From an uncultured Prevotella sp. (GTDB lineage: Bacteria > Bacteroidota > Bacteroidia > Bacteroidales > Bacteroidaceae): 8,780 nucleotides of DNA. Within the stretch, counting starts at the first letter, position 1. Every line of letters starts with the position of its first letter. Under the pieces are notes generated by a model. It did no database searches. It saw only the letters and a list, made by a program, of their open reading frames with translations, and had not been told where the DNA came from. The stretch spans positions 1-8,780 of the forward strand of contig USFX01000112.1 of NCBI GenBank assembly GCA_900553965.1. Reading direction: 5' to 3'. The translations under genes and the position numbers were made by a program. Shown in pieces: positions 1 to 4,695 of this stretch.

Positions 1-230
1 GGACGGCGGCGATTTTTCGGCCGGAAAACGGAGCCGGAAACGGAAAAAAGCGCGGACGGTTTTTCCAGATTGAAAGTGCCGAAATTCAGAATTTCCATGA
101 CACCATTGCTGTTCGGGAAGGCCTTACGGCGTTGTCGGGAGGCCCTTACGGGGACGAAAAAAGCCCGTCCGGAGCGGTCGCCGGAGCGTCGGACAGGCGG
201 AAACAAAACTTTTAGCTGAAAAATCAAATA
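1..230. other. GC-rich stretch with no supportable gene
   Basis: No gene is recognised here. Plus frame 3 is open from the window edge to TAG at 213-215, and plus frame 1 is open to TGA at 217-219. The frame 1 product is an Arg/Lys/Pro-rich low-complexity peptide, and the frame 3 product (about 70 residues) matches no family I know. Two overlapping open frames are expected by chance in GC-rich DNA. The segment has internal near-repeats: CCGGAAA-CGGA occurs twice near 20-43, and AGGCC(C)TTACGG occurs twice at about 120-150. A short dyad GGGGACG/CGTCC flanks an A7 run near 150-170. It could be the 3' end of an unseen gene in frame 3, or intergenic DNA. Confidence 0.35.
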
Positions 231-258
231 ATCATGCTCAGAATTGACAAGAAAACGC

Positions 259-266
259 TATCTTTG
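259..266 (+). promoter_or_regulatory. Bacteroidetes-type -7 promoter element upstream of rhaB
   Basis: TATCTTTG, followed by C, matches the Bacteroidetes sigma-ABfr -7 consensus TAnnTTTG. Transcription would start near 270-275, giving a leader of about 130 nt before rhaB. I see no TTTG -33 element at the usual spacing of about 19-21 bp. A TTGAC at 244-248 lies too close. A weak -33 box would suit a promoter that needs an activator, but that is inference. Nothing else between 230 and 400 matches the -7 consensus as well. Confidence 0.55.
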
Positions 267-345
267 CATACGATAGGTTGCACTCGGCACGTGTTGATGA
301 GTTTACGAATAATTTGTGAGCGAATTCACATTACGCTCGTATGCA
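265..345. repeat. Inverted repeat bracketing the rhaB leader
   Basis: TGCATACGA at 265-273 is the exact reverse complement of TCGTATGCA at 337-345, and the dyad at 315-330 lies between them. The following bases extend the resemblance: GATAG at 272-276 and CTATC at 346-350. The left arm overlaps the -7 element, so most of it would not be transcribed. Paired DNA operator sites are therefore more likely than an RNA hairpin, if it is functional at all. Confidence 0.35.
315..330. promoter_or_regulatory. Perfect TGTGA-N6-TCACA dyad, possible CRP/FNR-family operator
   Basis: The 16-bp sequence TGTGAGCGAATTCACA has exact 5-bp inverted arms around a 6-bp spacer, the same half-sites and spacing as the E. 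coli CRP consensus. It lies 70 bp before the rhaB start and downstream of the predicted -7 element, inside the leader. Bacteroidetes have CRP/FNR-family proteins that control carbohydrate genes, but I do not know that they recognise this sequence. It could act as a road-block operator, serve a second promoter, or be coincidental. Confidence 0.4.
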
Positions 346-400
346 CTATCGCTGCAAGTGTAATCTCTAAATACAAATACTGCTAACAAAAACAAATCAA

Positions 401-1885
401 ATGGAAAATAACAAGAAATACTTCTTTGCCGTGGATCTCGGCGCGACAAGCGGCCGCACGATCATCGGCACACTCGACGGCGGACGCTTCTCGCTGGAGG
501 AACTCACCCGTTTCGACAACAACCTCATCGAGACCGGCGGACATTTCTACTGGGACATCTACGCATTATATAATGAGATAATAAAAGGTCTCAAGCTCGC
601 CGCACAGCGGCAGCTCCCCATCTGCTCCATCGGAATCGACACATGGGGCGTCGACTTCGTCTGCGTCGGCAAGGACGGTGCGCTGCTGCGCAATCCGCTG
701 GCCTACCGCGACCCACACACGTTCGGAATGATGGAGGAATATTTCGACAAGGCCGTCGACAAAAAGACGGTCTACGACACCACCGGAATACAGTTCATGA
801 ACTTCAATTCGCTCTTCCAGCTCTACGCCATGCGCCGCGCCGGAAACACGGCGCTGGAAAATGCGGAGAAGATTCTCTTCGTGCCCGACGCGCTGAGCTA
901 TATGCTGACGGGCAAGATGGTCTGCGAATATACCATCGCCTCGACCAGCCAGATTCTCGACCCGAAGACAAAACAGCTCGACGAGCGTCTTCTGGAGAGC
1001 GTCGGACTGAGCCGCGACAACTTCGGTCAGATGGTCAATCCGGCCGTCGAGATCGGCACGCTGACGGAAGAGGTTCAGAAGATGACCGGACTGGGCGCCG
1101 TGCCCGTCATCGCCGTTGCCGGCCACGACACGGGCAGCGCCGTCGCAGCCGTTCCGGCCAAGGACGAGAAGTTCGCCTACCTGAGCAGCGGAACGTGGAG
1201 TCTGATGGGCATCGAGACCAAGGACGCCATCATCAACGACCTGAGCTACGAGCGCAACTTCACCAACGAGGGCGGAATCGAGGGAACGACACGCTTCCTG
1301 AAGAACATCTGCGGCATGTGGCTCTACGAGCGTTGCCGCAAGGAGTGGACCGACGCGCCGAAATCTCACGCCGAGCTGCAGGCCGAGGCCATGAAGCAGC
1401 CCGCGTTCCAGAGCATCATCAATCCGGACGACACGATGTTCACCAACCCGGCGTCGATGGTCGACGCGATACAGACCTACTGCCGCGAGACCGGCCAGCA
1501 CGTGCCGGAGGGATATGCCGAGATATGCCGCTGCATCTTCGATTCGCTCGCCCTGCGCTACCGTCAGGTGTTCGGCTATCTGAAAGAGATGGCCTCATTC
1601 CCGCTCGACGTGCTCCACATCATCGGCGGCGGCTCGCTCAACAACTATCTCAATCAGTTCACAGCCGACGCTCTCGGCGTTGAGGTGCTCGCCGGACCGC
1701 AGGAAGGAACGGCCATCGGAAACATCATGCTTCAGGCAAAAGCCGCCGGCGACGTCAGCGACATCTGGGAGATGCGCCGCATAATCGCCGACAGTCTCGA
1801 ACTGAAACGCTTCGAACCGAAAGACAAGGAGACGTGGGACAAGGCCTACGAGCGCTTCCTCGAAATCGTGGAGAAGAAAAAATGA
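401..1885 (+). CDS. rhaB: L-rhamnulokinase RhaB
   Basis: This FGGY-family sugar kinase phosphorylates L-rhamnulose to L-rhamnulose 1-phosphate with ATP in the cytoplasm, the second step of L-rhamnose catabolism. The 494-residue length is close to E. coli RhaB (489). Visible motifs are the N-terminal phosphate-binding loop VDLGATSGR (11-19), the sugar-binding stretch GIDTWGVDF (78-86), GHDTGSA (241-247) with the probable catalytic base Asp243, SSGTWSLMG (262-270) at the start of the second ATPase fold, and the adenosine-site motifs HIIGGGSLNN (406-415) and EGTAIGN (435-441). The ATG follows an A-rich leader with no Shine-Dalgarno site, normal for Bacteroidetes. It is the first gene of the rhaB-rhaA-rhaT operon. 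An AT-rich patch near 565-587 (codons TTA TAT AAT GAG ATA ATA AAA) stands out in an otherwise GC-rich gene. No truncation is seen. The family call is very secure. Confidence 0.97.
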   Translation: MENNKKYFFAVDLGATSGRTIIGTLDGGRFSLEELTRFDNNLIETGGHFYWDIYALYNEIIKGLKLAAQRQLPICSIGIDTWGVDFVCVGKDGALLRNPLAYRDPHTFGMMEEYFDKAVDKKTVYDTTGIQFMNFNSLFQLYAMRRAGNTALENAEKILFVPDALSYMLTGKMVCEYTIASTSQILDPKTKQLDERLLESVGLSRDNFGQMVNPAVEIGTLTEEVQKMTGLGAVPVIAVAGHDTGSAVAAVPAKDEKFAYLSSGTWSLMGIETKDAIINDLSYERNFTNEGGIEGTTRFLKNICGMWLYERCRKEWTDAPKSHAELQAEAMKQPAFQSIINPDDTMFTNPASMVDAIQTYCRETGQHVPEGYAEICRCIFDSLALRYRQVFGYLKEMASFPLDVLHIIGGGSLNNYLNQFTADALGVEVLAGPQEGTAIGNIMLQAKAAGDVSDIWEMRRIIADSLELKRFEPKDKETWDKAYERFLEIVEKKK

Positions 1886-2103
1886 AGAATGAAAGCCCCC
1901 TTGCATCCCTCAGGGGGACTTAAAGGGGAGAATGAAGAGTGAAGACGTGTTGACGAGAGCGTAGCGAGTAATTTGCTACCGCAGTTCAAAGTGATTCCCA
2001 TTCTTTCCACAAAAGCATACCACCCTCCCCTCCCTTTTGTGGAGGGGTTGGGGGTTAGGCTGATAATCAATTAACAAACTAACAATAAAAACCTAAAAAC
2101 AAA
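1886..2103 (+). repeat. rhaB-rhaA spacer composed of hairpins and a purine-rich tract
   Basis: This 218-bp spacer is unusually long for an operon and is packed with structure. In order it holds: a C5/G5 stem-loop (1896-1900 with 1913-1917, flanked by AAG and ACTT); a purine-rich 7-nt-periodic tract (AGAATGA AGAGTGA) at about 1929-1943; a stem-loop GCGTAGC/GCTACCGC (1959-1965 with 1975-1982); and a 10-bp inverted repeat TCCACAAAAG/CTTTTGTGGA (2006-2015 with 2034-2043). The last overlaps a second hairpin, CCCCTCC/GGAGGGG (2027-2033 with 2041-2047). The G-rich run is at 2041-2059. The last 35 bp before rhaA are A-rich, a typical Bacteroidetes leader. No -7 promoter consensus is evident, so rhaA is probably read through from rhaB. 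Confidence 0.6.
2006..2059 (+). promoter_or_regulatory. Two mutually exclusive hairpins and a G-rich run upstream of rhaA
   Basis: Hairpin 1 pairs 2006-2015 with 2034-2043 (10 bp, 18-nt loop). Hairpin 2 pairs 2027-2033 with 2041-2047 (7 bp, 7-nt loop) and can extend by CCC (2023-2025) pairing with the G run after 2049. Both need bases 2041-2043, so only one can form at a time. The strand also reads GGAGGGGTTGGGGGTTAGG, which has four GG tracts and could form a two-layer G-quadruplex. Such switching is typical of attenuators, but no ligand-binding core or leader peptide is recognised. It may instead be a dispersed intergenic repeat. Confidence 0.4.
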
Positions 2104-3360
2104 ATGAAAGAAGAATTGGTAAAAAAGGCATACGAAGTGGCCAAAGAGCGCTACGCAGCCATCGGAGTTGACACAGAGAAAGTGTTGGAACAGATGCAGA
2201 ACTTCCACCTCAGCATGCACTGCTGGCAGGCAGACGACGTGGCAGGCTTCGAGAATCAGGGCGGCTCGCTGACCGGCGGTATCCAGGTCAACGGAAACTA
2301 TCCCGGCAAAGCCCGCAACATCGACGAACTGCGCGCTGACATCCTCTACGCAAAGTCACTCATCCCCGGAACTCACCGTCTGAACCTCCACGAGATTTAC
2401 GGTGACTTCGGCGGCAAGTACGTTGACCGCGACCAGTGCGACGTAACACACTTCCAGAGCTGGATTGACTGGGGTAAGGCAAACAACACCCTGCTCGACT
2501 TCAACTCTACATCATTCTCTCACCCGAAGAGCGGCGACCTGAGCCTCGCCAACCCCGACAAGGGCATCCGCGACTTCTGGATTGAGCACTCAAAGCGCTG
2601 CCGCGCCATCTCCGAGGCCATCGGTAAGGCTCAGGGCGACCCCTGTATCATGAACACATGGGTGCACGACGGAAGCAAGGACCTCACCGTCAACCGTCTG
2701 ATGTACCGTGAGCTGCTGAAGGATTCTCTCGACCAGATCTTCGCTCAGAAGTATGACAACATGAAGGACTGCGTCGAGTCTAAGGTGTTCGGTATCGGTC
2801 TGGAGAGCTACACCGTTGGTTCAAACGACTTCTACACATCCTACGCAGCCAAGAACAACATGATGATCACCCTCGACACCGGTCACTTCCACCCGACGGA
2901 GAGCGTTGCCGACAAGGTTTCTGCCATGCTGCTCTTCGTTCCCGAGCTGATGCTCCACGTTTCTCGCCCGGTTCGCTGGGACTCAGACCACGTTACCATC
3001 ATGGACGACCCGACACAGGATCTGTTCAGCGAAATCGTCCGCGCCGGCGCTCTCGACCGCGTTCACTACGGTCTCGACTACTTCGACGGAACGCTCAACC
3101 GCATCGGTGCCTACGTCATCGGTAGCCGCGCCGCTCAGAAGTGCATGCTCCGCGCCCTGCTCGAACCGCTGGCAACACTGCGTCAGTATGAGCTGGACGA
3201 CAAGAAGTTCCAGCGTCTGGCTCTGCTCGAAGAGTGCAAGAACCTGCCTTGGAACGCTGTTTACGACGAGTTCTGCGTCCGCAACAACGTGCCCGTAGGC
3301 GAAGAGTTCATCACAGCCGTTGAGAAATATGAGGCTGACGTAACTTCAAAGAGAGCATAA
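2104..3360 (+). CDS. rhaA: L-rhamnose isomerase RhaA
   Basis: This cytoplasmic Mn-dependent isomerase interconverts L-rhamnose and L-rhamnulose, the first step of the pathway. The protein has 418 residues, against 419 for E. coli RhaA, and a (beta/alpha)8 barrel is expected. The metal and catalytic ligands are all visible: Glu234 in GLES, Asp258 and His261 in LDTGHFHP (257-264), His285 in LHVSRP, Asp293 and Asp295 in RWDSDH (291-296), and Asp325 in GLDYFD. The conserved N-terminal stretch SMHCWQADDV (37-46) is also present. The ATG follows an A-rich leader. Codon use leans to CGT, GGT and TCT more than in rhaB, which would fit high expression, though I have not computed this. It lies between rhaB and rhaT on the same strand. 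The call is essentially certain. Confidence 0.98.
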   Translation: MKEELVKKAYEVAKERYAAIGVDTEKVLEQMQNFHLSMHCWQADDVAGFENQGGSLTGGIQVNGNYPGKARNIDELRADILYAKSLIPGTHRLNLHEIYGDFGGKYVDRDQCDVTHFQSWIDWGKANNTLLDFNSTSFSHPKSGDLSLANPDKGIRDFWIEHSKRCRAISEAIGKAQGDPCIMNTWVHDGSKDLTVNRLMYRELLKDSLDQIFAQKYDNMKDCVESKVFGIGLESYTVGSNDFYTSYAAKNNMMITLDTGHFHPTESVADKVSAMLLFVPELMLHVSRPVRWDSDHVTIMDDPTQDLFSEIVRAGALDRVHYGLDYFDGTLNRIGAYVIGSRAAQKCMLRALLEPLATLRQYELDDKKFQRLALLEECKNLPWNAVYDEFCVRNNVPVGEEFITAVEKYEADVTSKRA

Positions 3361-3372
3361 TAATCATTAATC

Positions 3373-3477
3373 AAGAGTGAAGAGTAAAGAGTGACGGATT
3401 TGCTGCCGCTGCTGCGTTTATGGACAGTGGTCTGTGCGGCAGCAAATTCCTCACTCTTCATTTTTCACTCTTCACTT
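3373..3477 (+). repeat. Long inverted repeat in the rhaA-rhaT spacer
   Basis: The spacer (3361-3486) is mostly one imperfect hairpin. The left arm begins with three tandem 7-mers, AAGAGTG, AAGAGTA and AAGAGTG (3373-3393), then ACGGATTTGCTGCCGC to 3409. Bases 3386-3409 match the reverse complement of 3436-3459 at 21 of 24 positions. Beyond this the right arm continues as a pyrimidine-rich tract, also with a period of 7. The loop (3410-3435) contains a small ACAG/CTGT dyad. There is no U-run after the stem, so it is not a standard intrinsic terminator. In an operon it could set the level of rhaT relative to rhaA or act as an RNA processing site. Confidence 0.7.
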
Positions 3478-3486
3478 TTATAGAAT

Positions 3487-4521
3487 ATGGAAATAATCAT
3501 CGGATTACTTATCATCGCCATCGGCGCCTTCTGCCAGTCGAGCTGCTATGTGCCAATCAACAAGATCAAGGATTGGTCATGGGAAAGCTACTGGATTGTT
3601 CAGGGCGTCTTCGCATGGCTCCTCCTGCCGCTGCTCGGCGCCATGCTGGCCGTTCCGGAGGGTTACAGTCTCTGCGGACTGTTCTCTATGACAAACTCGT
3701 TCAACCTCTGGATGACCATCCTCTTCGGCGTCCTGTGGGGTGTCGGCGGACTCACGTTCGGTCTGTCGATGCGCTATCTCGGCGTTGCCTTGGGCCAGTC
3801 GATTGCCCTCGGAACATGCGCCGGACTGGGAACCATCATGGGCCCCGTGCTGCTCAACATCTTCTTCCCCGAACTCAACGCACTTGAGTCGCTGACTTTC
3901 GCCGTCATTCTCGGTGTCGTCGTTACGCTCGTCGGCATCGCTATCATCGGTGTGGCCGGCTCGATGAAAGCCGCTTCGCTGTCTGAGGAAGAGAAGAAAG
4001 CCGCCGTCAAGGACTTCAACTTCCCGAAAGGATTGGCCATCGCCCTGCTCGCCGGCTTCATGAGCGGCTGCTTCAACGTCGGTCTGGAGTTCGGAAAGGA
4101 AATCAACTTCGGCGACTTGACGCCCGATATGTACAAGACGCTGCCCGCAACGTTCCTCGTTACGCTCGGCGGATTCGTCACCAACGCCATCTACTGTTTC
4201 TATCAGAACAGCAAGAACGGCACGTGGGGTGACTACAAGAAGGGCAATGTATGGCTGAACAACGTGGTCTTCTGCGCCTTGGCCGGTGCGCTGTGGTACA
4301 GCCAGTTCTTCGGATTGTCACTCGGCAAGGGCTTCCTCACCGAGTCACCGACGCTGATGACGCTCTCGTTCTGCATCCTCATGGCGCTCAACGTGGTGTT
4401 CTCAAACGTCTGGGGCATAATCCTGAAAGAATGGAAAGGCTGCTCGCAAAAGACAATCGCCGTGCTCATAACCGGCATTATCGTCCTGATAATATCCTCA
4501 TTCCTGCCGCAACTCATTTAA
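3487..4521 (+). CDS. rhaT: L-rhamnose/proton symporter RhaT
   Basis: This inner-membrane permease of the RhaT family (drug/metabolite transporter superfamily) brings L-rhamnose in with H+. Its length, 344 residues, equals that of E. coli RhaT. I count about ten hydrophobic segments, at roughly residues 2-22, 35-55, 73-94, 98-124, 136-158, 181-199, 217-238, 257-276, 289-311 and 322-342. A charged cytoplasmic loop (about 159-180, rich in Glu/Lys) lies between segments five and six. The family signature region includes KIKDWSWE (26-33) after the first segment, and an acidic residue at Glu201 sits near segment six. The ATG follows AT-rich sequence with no Shine-Dalgarno site. It is the last gene of the rha operon, and the next gene converges on it. 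The family call is very secure; proton coupling is taken from the family. Confidence 0.96.
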   Translation: MEIIIGLLIIAIGAFCQSSCYVPINKIKDWSWESYWIVQGVFAWLLLPLLGAMLAVPEGYSLCGLFSMTNSFNLWMTILFGVLWGVGGLTFGLSMRYLGVALGQSIALGTCAGLGTIMGPVLLNIFFPELNALESLTFAVILGVVVTLVGIAIIGVAGSMKAASLSEEEKKAAVKDFNFPKGLAIALLAGFMSGCFNVGLEFGKEINFGDLTPDMYKTLPATFLVTLGGFVTNAIYCFYQNSKNGTWGDYKKGNVWLNNVVFCALAGALWYSQFFGLSLGKGFLTESPTLMTLSFCILMALNVVFSNVWGIILKEWKGCSQKTIAVLITGIIVLIISSFLPQLI

Positions 4522-4530
4522 TTTTTAAGG

Positions 4531-4630
4531 TAAGAGTTAAGAAGAAAGAGAGAAGAGGTATGATTACCGACATAAAGGCCTTGGGCTTGCGCGGTAATCA
4601 TACCTCTTCTCTCTTTCCTCTTATCTCTTA
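4531..4630. repeat. Near-perfect 39-bp inverted repeat between convergent operons
   Basis: Bases 4531-4569 match the reverse complement of 4592-4630 at 37 of 39 positions, around a 22-nt loop. The outer part is purine-rich with a 7-nt period (AAGAGTT, AAGAAGA, AAGAGAG on the plus strand) and the inner core is GGTATGATTACCG, itself a GGTA/TACC dyad. It lies between the 3' ends of rhaT and the neopullulanase gene, so it could protect or end both transcripts. Neither side has the U-run of a classical intrinsic terminator, and the stem is far longer than terminators usually are. Confidence 0.85.
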
Positions 4631-4642
4631 CTTAATCTAAAA

Positions 4643-4687
4643 CTTTGTGTCGGTAATCATACCTCTTCACTCTATACTCTTACCTCT
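4643..4687. repeat. Third copy of the convergent-spacer arm
   Basis: This is a direct copy of the right arm at 4592-4630. Bases 4651-4687 match the reverse complement of the left arm at 32 of 37 positions. The match extends past the core: 4643-4667 is complementary to the left copy at 24 of 25 positions, including ACAtAAA beyond the 39-bp arm, which the second copy lacks. The left arm can therefore pair with either downstream copy but not both. Together the three copies fill almost the whole 174-bp spacer. Confidence 0.8.
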
Positions 4688-4695
4688 GTCCTAAA

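Noticed and set aside
566..1501. Minus-strand open frame of 311 codons antisense to rhaB
   Set aside because: A shadow of rhaB in a GC-rich gene, with an Arg/Leu/Val-rich product and no leader or motif.
643..1683. Plus-strand alternative-frame open frame of 346 codons within rhaB
   Set aside because: The Arg-rich product without any domain is typical of an out-of-frame reading of GC-rich DNA, and rhaB is certain.
1846..2070. Minus-strand short open frame across the rhaB-rhaA spacer
   Set aside because: It is composed of the repeat and hairpin sequence, has no leader and no recognisable product.
1886..2103. Known riboswitch before rhaA
   Set aside because: The overlapping hairpins are real, but I recognise no conserved aptamer core of any known class.
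3420..3887. Plus-strand open frame overlapping the start of rhaT
   Set aside because: It starts inside the hairpin loop and runs out of frame through rhaT, with no recognisable product.
4531..4630. Classical intrinsic terminator of rhaT
   Set aside because: The stem is about 39 bp with no downstream U-run on either strand, so I kept it as a repeat whose terminator role is only inferred.
3373..4687. CRISPR-like reading of the repeated spacer sequences
   Set aside because: The copies are inverted, few, and lack regular repeat-spacer spacing. No cas gene is present.
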